From the NCBI GenBank assembly GCA_032718565.1, contig JAVGVS010000828.1, positions 1 through 64,000 on the forward strand: a DNA stretch of 64,000 nucleotides, written 5' to 3'. Source of the stretch: Distichodus sexfasciatus. Its lineage: Eukaryota; Chordata; Actinopteri; Characiformes; Distichodontidae. Below, piece after piece: positions 21,693 to 34,700 of the stretch. The position numbers were made by a program, and so were the translations under genes. The stretch's first letter is position 1, and each line of letters begins with the position of its first letter. The notes under the pieces are model-generated. The model worked only from the letters and a program-made list of their open reading frames with translations. It searched no databases and had not been told where the DNA came from.

Positions 21693-24657
21693 ATGAAGAT
21701 TCTCCTCCTCCTCATCCTCCACTTCAAGTCAGGTTAGAAATTTTGCTGTTCTCTTTGTATTTATACCTTGATAAATATCTGGTAGTCAGACATTTAATAA
21801 CATTTATTATATTAAGAACTTCAGTTGATTTAAGTGGAATTTAAGTTCATTTTGATATGGTGCATTTAAGAATGATATGATGTTCCAGCTTCCGATCACT
21901 AGACCAAAGATCTAAAGACTTAAAGTTTAATCTAAAAGAGGAACTTTGGATTGGCAGGTCAGATGGTCTACACTGACGTGACAGGGTATGTGGGAGGAAG
22001 TGTCATCATCCTCTGCAAATATGATTTCAAGTGGAACATAAAACACACCAAGTATTTTTGCAAGCTTAATGGAAAAGAGTGCATGGACAAGATTATTTCT
22101 CAGCCAAGCGGCTCATGGGATGGAGAAAGGAGATTGTTTATCAATGAAAATGAAATTCCAGTCTTCTCTGTGTTCATTAAGAATGTAAGTCAACTGGACG
22201 CAGGGTTCTACAGGTGTGGAGTGGATGAAAAGGGTGCCTCTTGGGAAGATATTGAATTGAGCGTAAAAGAAGGTGAGAGAATGTTGTTGTCATCATTAAC
22301 TAATCAAATGTCCAAAACATTCATAGCTTAAAGGCTAATCCTAACCATCCATAGCTTAAAGATCTCTAGCCTATATTGATATATAACTAATTGAATAAAG
22401 AGAAGAAGGAGTGTATTTTTGTTGTGTAATAAATTGACAGTGAAATCAACAGATAAATTGGTCTGTTCTATATAGATTCCTGTTGTGGAAAATCACTTGA
22501 ACAAAATGTTCATCGTGGAGAGACTGTTACCATGCAATGTGAATATCCAAAGGAGTATAAACATCACTCCAAGTATTTATACAAAATGAAGAACTACAAC
22601 TTTCACCCAGTTATATACACTCATGGAATAGAGGAAGTGAAAGAGCGGTTCTCTCTTCATGACAACCTGCAAGGAAATCTCTTTGTGAGCATCAGGGATG
22701 TGAGAGTGGATGATGGAGGAGTTTACTTGTGTGGAGCTCAGGGACGGAAAGATCAGGACAACACTCGTTTCACTTTGCTCTTCAATGAGATACAGCTTCA
22801 AGTTTCGGATGGTAAGAACTCCCAGAATTAAGAACCAAACTGTACCAGGATGTCTTCAGGATGGTTCCCTCATAGGGATATATATTTTACATTTACATTG
22901 ACATTTATGGCACTTAGCAGAGGCTCTTATTCAGAGCCTCTTCCATTTTTCCTAATTTCAGGGATAGTGTCCTTAATAGAAATTTTGGGTTAAGGGTCTT
23001 GCTCAGGCACGCTATGCTAATGCTGGAGGTCAGATTCGAACCCACAAACTCTTGGTTCAGATATAAGTGTACCTGACATGTTTGAACCTTCAAATTTGGT
23101 TGTCTATTGGAGGTACAGTTTTAAACTTGTTTTTGCACTGTAGGTGCATAGGTTCCTTTTTGACAGCGTACAGTATTTTTCAAAGGTTTTCTGCGGGTGT
23201 GAAAAAGCGAGTCATTATTTGTTGTTGTGAACACAGCACAGCACACAGCACACCACAGTGCACAGGGCTACTTTTGTAGGGTAACTTCTGGGAGTTGACC
23301 CCGCCATCTGAAGGTTACCGGCTACTGGTAAAGGTACCTCTGAGGTACTTGTGAGCGAGGTGAAGGAGCAGCTACAAAAAGTAGCCAGTGGATAAACAAA
23401 AGAAAAATCAAAATAAAGTCAATCAACTGACTTAACTTTGCCTTTGAAACATCAGTTCCTCTAGGTACACTTGCATACCGTTGTTGAAGGAATTCAGCAG
23501 GTCAGTTGTTCTTGGAGAACAATCTTGTGGGCAGTTGGTAGTGTAATGGTTAGGGACTTGGCCCTGTAAACGGAGCGTCGCTGGTTCAAATTCCGGACTG
23601 GTAAAGGTACCACTGAGGTATTCATGAGCAGGCACTGCACCCTGGGCACTGCCCACTGCTCCTTCATGGATGAGTCAAATGCAGTGGTCACATTTGGCTG
23701 TGGTGCACTGTGTGTTGTGCTGTGATCACAGTGACTCTCTGTCTCTTCATGTAATCCCATACACACTCGATCATGTTGAGATCCGGGCTCTTATAAGTGT
23801 TAAGAACTGATGCTGGGAGTTTTCAGTGTTTGTAATTGCAATATGAACGGCTCGTAGCTGTTTTCTTAATTGCCTACATTTCCAGATTTCACTGTCATCA
23901 TCAGCGTCATCGTGTCTGTGTGTGTGACGCTGCTGATAATTGGAGGTTTAACCCTAGTGGTCTACAGAATGAAACACAAGACACAAGGTACACTTATTGA
24001 AACATTTTTCCCATTGCCTGTATCCAGTGTCCATGTTACTACTTTTGCTCTCACGATTTTCTGTTCTTTAGGCCGCTCCTCCTCGCCAGACAGAAAGAAC
24101 ACGGTAAAGAGTTGGATTTGTGTCCATTTTTCAAACTTTATTTTCATGGATCTCATGTATTGTTTCACAAATTTCCATCAAACTTATGTATGTAAAGAAA
24201 GAAAATGTAAAGTATCCTGTGTATTAAGGTTCACACAGTTTAAATTTTCCATGAACTAAAGTTTAACAAATTGATTCGTATAAAGCCTAAATGAAGACCC
24301 TTAAATGATCTGTCATCAAAAATCTAAATCAATTAAAACATATATACATTTTTGAAACTGTGTATTTGTAATGTAAATTAAGTTTGTTGATTTTGCAAGA
24401 TTTAATACCGCTTCAGTTTATATTAGTAAACTTAACTCAAATAATTCAATCTTGGTTTTATAAAAACTTTCTTCACTATTTATTCATTCTTTTGACAAAT
24501 AAAAATGGTAAATATGTTTTAATCATTTATTTTTCGCGTAATGTTTACTCCTCAGGTAACCCAAGTCTACTATGAGGAGATTTCGGAGATGCAGTCCACA
24601 GATCCCCCAGTTTATGCCACCGCCCAAAATCCAGAGCCTCCTTCCAGCTGCGTTTAA
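21693..24657 (+). CDS. CD300/pIgR-like receptor, two V domains, ITIM tail (gene 5)
   Basis: Exons 21693-21732, 21958-22272, 22476-22811, 23886-23987, 24072-24103 and 24556-24657 join in frame to 308 aa. Signal MKILLLLILHFKSG. D1 has VIILCKYD, KYFCKL, ECM and YRCGVD. D2 begins DSCCGKS and has VTMQCEYP and YLCGAQ, without the extra Cys pair. TM: VIVSVCVTLLIIGGLTLVV. The tail contains VYYEEI, which is both a canonical ITIM (VxYxxI) and a YEEI Src-SH2 ligand, and PVYATA. This two-domain layout matches fish pIgR-like and CD300-like receptors. An inhibitory role is likely; the ligand is unknown. A polyadenylation signal AATAAA lies at 25174. The intron between D2 and TM holds several SINEs. Confidence 0.85.
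22885..23062 (-). repeat. tRNA-derived SINE, second family
   Basis: It contains ATTTATGGCACTTAGCAGAG, GGTCTTGCTCAGG and GATTCGAACCCACAAACTC, then TTGGTTCAG. It lies in the gene 5 intron. Confidence 0.65.
23206..23375. repeat. V-SINE-like fragments, minus then plus
   Basis: A minus tail fragment (23206-23268) reads ATTATTTGTTGTTGTGAACA. A plus fragment (23272-23375) reads GGTAAAGGTACCTCTGAGG. The pair is another head-to-tail broken inverted arrangement. Confidence 0.6.
23528..23740 (+). repeat. V-SINE-like, near full-length copy
   Basis: The head GGCAGTTGGTAGTGTAATGG, the B-box GGTTCAAATTCC, then CTGCTCCTTCATGGATGAGT and a TGTGCTGTGATCACAGTGAC tail are all present. It is a good reference copy for the family in this window. 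Confidence 0.75.
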
Positions 24658-25907
24658 ACTGCCTTTGGCTCTGAGAATCCAACTGTTATGTTACTGGATT
24701 TTTCTATGACTGGTACTGAAAAAAAAAGTAAATATTTCATAGATTAATCTTCATTTACTCGAGATTAAACTCCCAGGGAGCACAACACAAAGCTTTACCC
24801 TAGTGTGTCTGCTCATGTTGTGTTCATCTTGGTGTTTGTTAAATTTATTTGGAGTAAAGTGAGTTATTGGCACATTTTGCAGTATTTCACTGTAATTGTA
24901 ACAGTTATACTCTTACTCTTGACTTTAAGAAAAATGGCTCAAGGTGTTGCGTTTTGAACCATTGGTTTGATCAGATTGCCACCTACTGGGCTCCGAAAAT
25001 AACAGCGATTGAGATTAATGATTAATGAAGCATCATTTTGGCATCGTTAATCAGAACATTAAAATAGATCTTTTCGTGTCTCCCAATGTGTGCTTTGTGA
25101 CATAGCTGTACAGTGATGAAAAGATTTGTTTAGTACTGTATTTTGTCCTGCATTTTTCATGTATTCATTTTCAAATAAACTTGAGAAAATGCGTTAATTA
25201 ATATTGTTGAAAATGTATTAGTAGTGCTTTACATTACTGAGTTACAACAAAAAGTAATATATTACTGTAATTACGTTATTTTTAACATTAATAACTAGAA
25301 TATTGTAGAAACAATTTAATCTCTGTTCTTGTAACATATTGTCAGCTGTACAAATTTAAGATTTTATAGCTATAGTCCAAATTCCTGGTGTAAATGGGAC
25401 ATATGGTGTAAAAGTATGGAAAAACATTTATCATATTTCTACAAACACTTCCAGTTGGTTAACGCTTAACACAAATGACATCATCAGGGAGTGGTGGACT
25501 GTGCCCTTACTGTTTACAAAGGCTCATTTTTACCTGGGCTTAAGGTAGGGGCTTGTAGTATGTCCCACTTACGAATGGGGCCAGCAGGACTGACGGTGAC
25601 TGAGTGTTTTCAGTATGTTTTGAGGGTATTGTGCTTTTTGTTTGTAGCTTAGCTGCTGTGGTCAGTCAGATTGCATTTTGAGAATATCAGCACATAAAAG
25701 CTGACTTCAGTGCACTCTAACATCCCCTTTAGTGGTATGGATTGTGAAACCACTCATGTTTGTTTCCCGTCCTTTGCGTTCACCCCGCCTCACGAGACTT
25801 TGTACAAAGGATGTAAATCAACACACACCCAACCTACAGTTCAACTTAAGTAAAAGTCCAAACCCCTTGAGAAGGAATTTGTGAGGATGACTTGAGACTG
25901 CAGCAAA
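24658..25907. other. intergenic between receptor and NLR blocks
   Basis: It holds the gene 5 3' UTR up to about 25.2 kb, then unique AT-rich sequence. I see no exon. Transcription direction stays plus across this border. Confidence 0.4.
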
Positions 25908-28900
25908 ATGGACAAGGCAGTATCAGACGAGAAAGAGCATAACACCACACCAGGTAGACGGAATTTATCAATCAGTGACGATTCTTATGAGATTTTCTTA
26001 CCCTTAGCAAAAAGTAGTTTATTCAAGTGTACTACGAGCATACTTATTATATACTAAAACTGAGGCAGTATACTTGAAGTTTACTTTTTATATACTATAT
26101 TTTATATACTTAAGAATAATATAGTGAAGTATCCTTGACTTATACTGATACTACTAAAGTCTAAAAATATACTTCTGTAATCTTAAAATGACCGTATAAA
26201 GTACACTTTTATAAACTTAAAAATGTTCTAATTTAGTCCGAAGAAGTATTAAATTAGTATACTTTCTAGCACACTACAAGGTACATGGTACATGGTCCGT
26301 AGTATATCTGCTATACTTATACTCAAGCATAGTTAATAAAATAAACTTCAAGTATACTACTTTTTGCTAAGGGTACAGCTACATGTATACGGAGATGAGA
26401 ATGATGTACAGATATTTATAATTTGTTAAATTATTACCACTCTTTTTCTGTTGTTTCTCTTAAAAACAGAAGCCATGGCAGCTCAGACTAGCTCCATTCA
26501 CACGTCTCTCAGAGCTGATGGTGGAGGAACCGTGATTGCTCCATCACTTATAGGAAGCAATTTTTCAGCCCCGGTTACATTCAACTTCAACACAACGACT
26601 GCAGACGTTGGTAAACTTATTTCAGTGTTAATTAAGAAAATTGGTTTCATTGTACATTTCATTAAAGGTTCTTTTAGCACAAAAAAAGCGTTCTGATTTG
26701 AATGAAATAGAAATGAAGAAATAATAAAATAAAAATAATAATAATAAAAAAATTTGTCAAGCTGCTAATAAATAATAATATTTGAACATCTTTGATTTAT
26801 TAATCTAGGAAAAGAGCCATCAAGGGAGTGTGATGGTAAGTAACACATTTGGAAGTAACAACTTCGCCCCACAGTGATAAAACATTTGCTGATCGTTTCC
26901 TTTTCTCAGTGTAATTACCCACTTTTTAGTCCTGATAAAGTAATTAGTCCCCATATAGTAATTAAAAATGACTGAATGAAAGAAATTCCTAATGTATGCC
27001 ACCAGTATTCTAATTTCCTTTTGCAATGTGCATATGCAAAATAAAAAGTCTGATTATTCCTTGTTTAATTAGTCTTTAATTATGGCAACCACAATGCATT
27101 TCAGATGCAAGAAAGCAAGCACTTCGGGACAAACTGAAGTTATTCACAAAACTTCAGTGCTCAGTGATCTACGAAGGTACATCGGACGGAGGGAGCAACA
27201 TAGCTTTGGCTGATGTCTACACAGGGCTCTACATTGTGGAAGGGATTACTGGAGGTGTCAGTCGTACACATGAGGTGTGGCAGATAGAAGCTATGTCTAG
27301 GACGGTCTCTATAGACACTCCAGTTCAATTCAGTGAGATTTTCAAATTTAATTTGGAGTCGCAAAACAAGAGAACAGTGCTGACCCTAGGGATCGCAGGC
27401 GTAGGGAAGACGGTAACGGTGCAGAAGTTTGCCCTTGAGTGGGCTGAAGGAAAAACGAATCAGGATTTGGACTATGTATTTATGATTCCATTCAGGGATC
27501 TAAATCCGATCGCAGGGGAGAAGTACAGCCTATACACGCTACTTTGTTACTTTTATCATAAGCTTGAGTTGAGCATAGAGGATGTGAAGAACTTTGACAG
27601 TTGTACTGTCTTATTTGTTCTTGACGGCCTGGACGAAAGTTGCCTCAAACTGAACTTCAGAAGCAATAAATTGGTGTGTGATGTGACTAAGATGTCGACA
27701 GTTGATCTGCTGATAGTTAACCTAATCGTTGGGAACATGCTTCCATCTGCTCAAATTTGGATTACCTCCCGACCAGCTGCAGTCCATCAGATAGCCTATA
27801 AATACATTCATGTCTTCACAGAGGTGAGGGGGTTCAGTGATGACCAGAAGGAGGAATACTTTAGGAAGAGAATCAGCAATCAGGACAAAGCCAATAGAAT
27901 AATTGCCCATATTAAAAAATCTAGGAGTCTCCACATCATGTGCCACATACCACTTTTTTGTTGGATATCTGCAACTGTTTTGCAAGTCTTCAACGATGCA
28001 GACACTTTTTGCCAGGATGGAGAGAAGGAACTCCAGGAAAACGTACCCACAACTCTCTCAGGGATGTACACCAACTTCATGCTTTACCACACTGACTTGA
28101 ATTTCCATAAGTATCCAGGGTTATATCAGGGAGTCCCACTGAAATGTGCTGATTATTCTGAGGAGATTTTAAAATTAGCAGAACTTGCACACAAAAACCT
28201 CATGAAGGAAAAGTTTATATTCTTTGAAAAGGATCTGCAGGAGTGTGGCATTGACATTCAAGTGGCCTCTGTGTACTCTGGGATATTCACAGAAATTTTC
28301 AAAAAAGAAAAAACTCTGTTCAGATCCAAGGCTTACAGCTTTGTTCATTTGAGTATTCAGGAGTTTCTTGCCGCATTGTATGTTGTTTACATATTTAGTA
28401 GTAAAGGAAGAAACATCCTCCATCAAACTGCCTCAGACAAACTTAAATGGCGGGTGAAAAACACCTTGTTTGACCTTCACAAATCTGCCATCAGGTACAG
28501 TTTACAGAGTGAGAGTGGACACCTGGACCTCTTCCTGCGCTTCCTCCTTGGCATCTCTCTGGAGTCTAGTCAGTCCCTTCTGAGAAACATCTTTCCACAA
28601 TTGTCCTCAGTGTGTGAACTTGGCAGAACAATCCAGTTTGTCAAAGAAAAAATCAGGGAGAGAATTTCACCAGACAGAAGCATCAATCTCCTGCACTGCC
28701 TAAATGAGATGAAGGATAACTCCATGGTGGAGGAGATCAAGAGTTACATGACATCCAGATCGGACCATCAGCTCGCTCCTGCAGAGTGCTCCACTCTTGT
28801 TTACTTGCTTCAGATGTCAAAAGACAATCTGGAGGAATTCGATCTGAAGAAATTCCTCAAGTCAGACGAGGGTCTGAGGAGAATGGTACCACTCGTTGTC

Positions 28901-30654
28901 TCGTCTAGACGAGCTTTGTAAGTACACTTATGTACTGGACTTTTTAATGTATATGAATGGTGATTAACCATCTAGTAAATTGCTTCCTTGTCTCATTAGG
29001 CTGAGCCAGTGTAATCTGACTAAGCAGAGTTGTCAGATTCTGGCTGGTGCACTCAGCTCTAGAATGTCTTGTCTAACTGAACTGGACCTGAGCAACAATG
29101 ACCTTCGTGATGCTGGACTGCAACTGCTAACTCAGGGGCTTCAGAGTCCACACTGTAAGCTCAAAATCCTCAAGTAAGTTTGTCTTGTATCGGTGTTCTA
29201 CGGCAGGGAGGTGTTACGGAGGAACAAAAGGAGGATTGGACCAATGAGCCAATTAATGAACAGGTCATACAGTAAATATTTTGTAATAACTGACATAAAT
29301 CTTATATATCTTGAGATCTTTTGCCAACTACATTAACAAGTCATTGCCTTAAGCCAGGAGTGTCCAAACTGTTTATAATGGAGACCAGAAGTGATAAAGC
29401 AAGGCCCAGCTTTTATATCCACAATATTACTTAACTATCAACAATATGACAACAATTTTTAAAGTATATAATGCATGGGTTTAATATGTATCACTAGTTA
29501 ATTGAGATTATACATGCTTTCTACCAGGTTATGTGAATGTCTCATAACGGACAAGGGCTTTTCCTTTTTGGCATCACCACTGACTTCAAACTCCTCACAT
29601 CTCAGAAGCCTAGATCTAAGATTCAATCATTTGGGACAGAAAGCAATAGAGAAGATTGCTGACATAATAGAAAATCCCAATTATAAACTGGAGAATCTTA
29701 AGTATGAAAATAAATTAAGAATATTTAATATATAAATTTCAGTTTTCACTGTTTGCAGTAGCCAACCTACATTATTTTCACTCCAATTTCAGAGCAGACT
29801 TCATTGGAGAGATTCAAAAGAGGACAAGCTTACTGAGTTGTGAGTATTTTTTCCCACTGAAATTGAACATCATGAAGGTGATCAGTACGAGACAATATAA
29901 TTACTGGGATGAATTGTCATCGTGATTCTACATGATGCTCAATGGCTGTATTTCTGTGATGTGTGTTTTTTTGAGGAAATGACTTCTCAGTTCCTTTTTC
30001 AATTCCATTTGATAATGATATTTGACCATTGCTTTGGTTAGTGGTAAACCACAATCTCTTGTTTGGTGTGTAGATAAGTGTGAACTCACACTGGACCCTA
30101 ACACCGCTCACCAATCTCTTTGTCTCTCTGATGGAAAAACGACGGTATGTTGGAGAAATGAAGAGAGATTTTGTCCCGATCACCCCGAGAGATTCAAAAC
30201 CTGGAAGCAGGTGCTGTGTAGTGAGGCCCTGTCTGAGCGTCATTATTGGGAGGCCGAGTGGGGAGGCAGTGTTTTCGGGGTAATCATTGGCCTGACCTAC
30301 AAAAGTATCAGCAGAGTCGGAGAGGCCAATGAGTGTTTGGCAGGCCTCAATGACAAATCCTGGAGTCTTCGCTGCTCCAACTACAGCTACACCGCTTTGC
30401 ACAGTGGAACGAACACTGACATTAAAAGAACACCGGAGGAAGAGTTCAGCTCTGAGAGAATAGGGGTGTATTTGGACTGGCCAGGAGGACTTCTGTCATT
30501 CTACAGGGTCTTCTCTAACACTTTAGTCCACATCTACTCCTTTCATGCCACTTTTACTGAGCCGGTCTACCCCGTGTTCAGACTGCTTCATCGCACTGTT
30601 TCAGTTTCAGTGATCAAGCCAAAGCAGCCAAGTGTTACCTTTAATTTATCATAG
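25908..30654 (+). CDS. NLRC3-like NLR: FISNA-NACHT-LRR-B30.2 (NLR A)
   Basis: Exons 25908-25953, 26470-26610, 26809-26835, 27105-28917, 29000-29173, 29528-29701, 29793-29839 and 30074-30654 join in frame to 1000 aa. Exon 2 carries the linker motif GGGTVIAPSLIGSNF. The large exon holds a FISNA segment and a NACHT domain with Walker A GIAGVGKT, Walker B VLFVLDGLDES and WITSRPAA (sensor 1). Two LRR exons of exactly 174 nt follow (LTELDLSNNDL; the second is degenerate, LRSLDLRFNHL). The last exon is PRY-SPRY (CELTLDPNTAHQSL ... IGVYLDWPGG). This is the fish NLR-C architecture; it is expected to be a cytosolic sensor or regulator. No PYD or CARD is encoded before the linker. The first coding exon is tiny and is the weakest part of the model. 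Confidence 0.85.
26001..26373. mobile_element. MITE with TA target site in NLR A intron 1
   Basis: Perfect terminal inverted repeats CCCTTAGCAAAAAGTAG and CTACTTTTTGCTAAGGG bound a 373-bp AT-rich body. TA dinucleotides lie on each side (25999-26000 and 26374-26375). The structure fits a Tc1/mariner-type MITE. The interior is made of many short GTATACTT-like repeats. Confidence 0.75.
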
Positions 30655-31252
30655 AAATTGCAAGAAAAGTAAACTGTATTTCTGATACTTGCTTGTAGTG
30701 ATGTGCAGATGAAGCTTCATGAACTGTTTTAAGAATTCATGAGCACCATCAGATGGCACTCTCGACTTGAAGAAAATGGCACAATTTGTCAAAATGCAAA
30801 CCTTGAGGTTTTTCTTAAAGGCGTAAGTGCCATCTAGTGGTGACAAAACTTTCAGCAAATGGCTCATGAAGCTACAACTCATCACTACTTGCTGGGATCT
30901 TAAATCAGGTTTTGCAGACCGTACATCTAATTTATCAATATAATGCAATTTCAAATGTTTTGTTCCCATCATTTCGATGACAGTAGTGGACAGCCTTTTG
31001 GCAGCGTCCAGGAAGCAGTGCTTGGGGACGGTGCCTCATGAGAATTCAGTTGTTCAGATGTTTTTCTCCTCCAATAAACTGCAGCCTAAGCGAGAAGTGG
31101 ACGTGACGTCACACTCTGACGTCAAACTGTGGTAAACTGGAAGTAACTTATTAAGAAAGTTGCCGTCGGAGAAGAAATGCCAGGGATATTTAAGTAATGC
31201 AACGACGCCAGAATCCCGCGACATTCCGTTTGGTAAAGCGAGATCAGACACA
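30655..31252 (+). promoter_or_regulatory. NLR B promoter with twin CRE sites
   Basis: Two perfect TGACGTCA palindromes lie at 31104-31111 and 31117-31124, 13 bp apart centre to centre, about 130-150 bp upstream of the NLR B ATG. A TATTTAAG TATA-like box lies near 31188. A SINE scrap (AGTGCTTGGGGACGGTGCC) lies near 31017. CRE palindromes bind CREB/ATF dimers in vertebrates; use here is inferred. Confidence 0.5.
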
Positions 31253-31675
31253 ATGTTCTCCAACGGTAAGTTGCCAAAAATTATGGAATTAAGCAACAAC
31301 ATATGAATACATCGGCAGAGAGAAAAAAAACCGGCATTTTTAATCGCAGAACATTTTATATTAGTTTCCATCTCATTAGGAGTCATTTGGATTGTGGTTT
31401 TTGGATGTCATTCTTAGGGGAGTGTTCATATACTTCTTTATATTTCTTACTAAATACACATTTGTCGTCAGACTGTAAGGAAACAAGTAGTCAGGGTTCA
31501 GGGAGAGTTCATATTTTGTCAGACGCTGTATTCCCTCATGTATTTGCATGTACTTGTATGTATAAAGCGAAAACTGCGAGAGGATTTGTTTTGAGTCATA
31601 ATGACTTCTCTTACTGGTCATGCTCATGAAGAAAGGAAAAAGCGGTTCCTCTCTTAAACTCTCACTTCCTGTATT

Positions 31676-31709
<34 letters not shown>

Positions 31710-34700
31710 CGTCAAGGCTCTTTCATAAATATAAATAACATCTACGATCGACACTACAGTACACTATCACGTTCAAATAAGTTAAACAAAACATAGTACG
31801 ATACGTTGGCTTAAAACGGGATGTGATCCATCACCATTACGGTTCGTTCATAGCCTACATCATTTCTATTTTTGTTGTTGCCGAACTTGTATTTGGTTAT
31901 TTGTCAGCAAATCTCTCTTTTGTCCCTCTCTAAGAAACAGTTACAGATGATGAGGTTCCCACTTCAGTGCAGACAGAAGGCCAGGTCACTGCTTGTCATT
32001 CTGGCGGCTTTTCCGTTGCCGCAACTGCTACGAGTGGCGCCGTGTTGAACATGCCCACGTTTCACCAGAACACGATTGGTTCATTAAACATCACCTTCAA
32101 CGGTATTCTCATTGTACATGTACAGCTAATATAAAATCAGCTCAAATTACTGATTCCAGAGTGTGTTTTTGCTCAACGTTTGCACTTCCCAATGTTTTAT
32201 TTTACAGAACAGCCAAAAGCAAAAATAAAAGATGAACAACCAGGTATGTGCTTTGCGCATATTTCTAATAATAATGTAACTTTTTAGATTGATTTCACTT
32301 TAATTTGATTTAAATTCGGATAAACCTGACCTATGAATTTTTCATTAAATAGAATGTGTAGATCTCAGTAATGGTTATTAATGGTTCTGATTTACGTCTC
32401 TCTGTGTGAACATAATTTTAAACGAGTTTTTTTTTTTTTTTCTTTTTTTTTTTTTTTTACCTTACAACACAATATAATGTAATGTAATATTGCATTTATT
32501 TTTCCCCCAGAAAGTTTTCACCTACAGACATTTTTCCAGAGTCACAAAAGGAGGATGAAGAAGAAAACAGAGTGCATTTTTGAAGGCAAAAAGCATGCAA
32601 AATATAAAACTCAACTGAATAAGATATACACACAACTCTATATCACAGAGGGGGAGCTCAAAGGAGTCAATAACGAGCATGAGATTCTGAGGATTGACAA
32701 AGCTTTCAAGGTGCAGAAATGTCAGAATACACCCATCAACTGTAATGACATCTTTAACTCAAAAATAAAAGAAGATAATAGGCTCGTGCTGACTAAAGGT
32801 GTTGCTGGGATTGGAAAAACAGTCTCTGTTCACAAATTCATTCTTGACTGGGCTGAGGGAGAAGCCAATCAGGACATAGACTGCATCTTTCTTCTTCCCT
32901 TCAGAGAGATCAATTTGATTCAGTCCGAACAATACAGTTTTCACGAACTGTTACTCGAGTTCCACCCGGAACTGGCTGATCAGAATTATGCAAAAATATA
33001 TGAAGGTTACAAGCTCGTCTTCATCTTTGATGGCCTCGATGAAAGTCGTCTTCTTTTAGACTTCAGTAATGTGATGGTGAGCAATATAACAAAGAAAGCA
33101 CCAGTTTGTGCATTGATTACAAACCTCATCAGGGGAAAGTTGCTTCCCGATGCTTTAATCTGGATAACTTCCCGACCAGCAGCAGCCCATCAGATCCCTT
33201 CAGAGCATGTAAGTTTGTTCACGGAAGTCCGTGGGTTCACCGACAAACAGAAAGAGGAGTACTTTAGGAAAAGAATACCGGAGGAGAAGGAAGCTTCTGA
33301 AATCATACGGCATATCAAGACTTCTCGCAGTCTCCACATAATGTGCCACATACCCATCTTCTGCTGGATCACAGCTACCGTGCTTGGGGCCTTGCTGGTT
33401 GAAAACGATAAAATTCCCACCACTCTAACTGAAATGTACACCCACTTTCTGCTCATACAAATGAATCTGAAGAACCAGAAGTATGACACCAGTGTGGAGC
33501 GGGACACTGAGAAGCTGCTGAACTCCAACAGCGCACTCATCTTGAAACTGGCCAAGTTGGCTTTCGAGCAGCTGAAAAAGGAGAACATAATGTTCTACGA
33601 AGACGACCTGAGAAACTGTGGTCTTGGCATTAGCCAAGACTCTGAGCACAGTGGGCTGTGTGCTGAGTTCTTCAAGCAGGAGTCTGTAATTCATGAGAAG
33701 AAAGTGTTCTGCTTCATTCACTTGAGCATTCAAGAGTTTCTTGCTGCTCTCCACGTCTTCTACTCCTATCTGAACAAGGACTCGAACGAGTTGAGGTTTT
33801 TCTTTGACACTGACCCTCCAAATGAGTTCAACTTGGATGTCCTGCTTAAGAAAGCCATTGACAAAGCCCATAAGAGCGAAAAAGGACATTTAGACCTGTT
33901 TCTACGCTTCCTTCTAGGGATCTCGCATGAAACTACTCAAGAACTCTTGAAAGGTCTGCTGCCACGAACAGAGAAGACCAAAAAGAGCATCAGCAAAGCT
34001 ATCCAGCACATCAAGATAATGCAGAATAAGGGTTTGGTTCTGTCCACAGAGAAGTCCATCAATCACTTCTTCTGCGTACTTGAAGTCAAAGACCGTTCCT
34101 TATATAACCAAATTGAAAAGTATTTGAAAGAAGACAGACCTCTTGACAGGGAACTCTCTTTGTCAAACTGCTCAGCATTTGCGTATTTACTCTTGATGTC
34201 TGGTGAAGTGCTGGATGAGTTTGACCCAAAAAAGTACAACCCATCAAATGCAGCATGCAGGAAACTGGTTCCTGTTGTGCGGTGCTGCAAAAAAGCTCTG
34301 TGAGTCTCCGAAAATCTGATAATAAGGGTTTTTGTTTTTATTTGAACCTATTCCATATACCAATAATTACTGCCAAATCATGTCTGGTTATCTGGGCATG
34401 AACCAGATCCTGAAGCCTCTTAATAAGAAAATTAACAGCTGCTGAGGGATCATTTAACAGGGAAAAATTGCTGGTTAAAAGGGGAAAATAGAAGAATATT
34501 GATCCAAAAGTAAAACACAAAACTGTGAGATCTCACAAAAGTGTTAGTCGTCCCTTTGGGGCCTCTGTTAGAAACAATTTATTTCTGATCTGATGATAAT
34601 TTTAGTTCTTTTTTAATAGATAACAAACACTATCACTGTGTTCATACTGTTTTTACAGGTTTGCTAACTGTGAACTTTCTGGATCCTGCTGTGAAAGTAT

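Noticed and set aside
23528..23620. tRNA gene candidates (A-box and B-box matches)
   Set aside because: The matches are the heads of SINEs. They recur many times with the same non-tRNA tails and I see no proper cloverleaf.
26451..26610. ATG at 26474 as the NLR A start instead of 25908
   Set aside because: The upstream short exon keeps phase and mirrors NLR B (tiny first coding exon), so I prefer 25908, but the internal MAAQTSS start is a real alternative.
29340..29480. Possible repeat (GAGTGTCCAAACTG, then GAGACC) in the NLR A intron
   Set aside because: It resembles a piece of a hAT element end, but is too short and without flanking duplication to annotate.
31677..31710. CRISPR-like or other spaced repeat arrays
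   Set aside because: The only tandem arrays are microsatellites such as (TAG)n. No repeat-spacer pattern is present and the genome is vertebrate.
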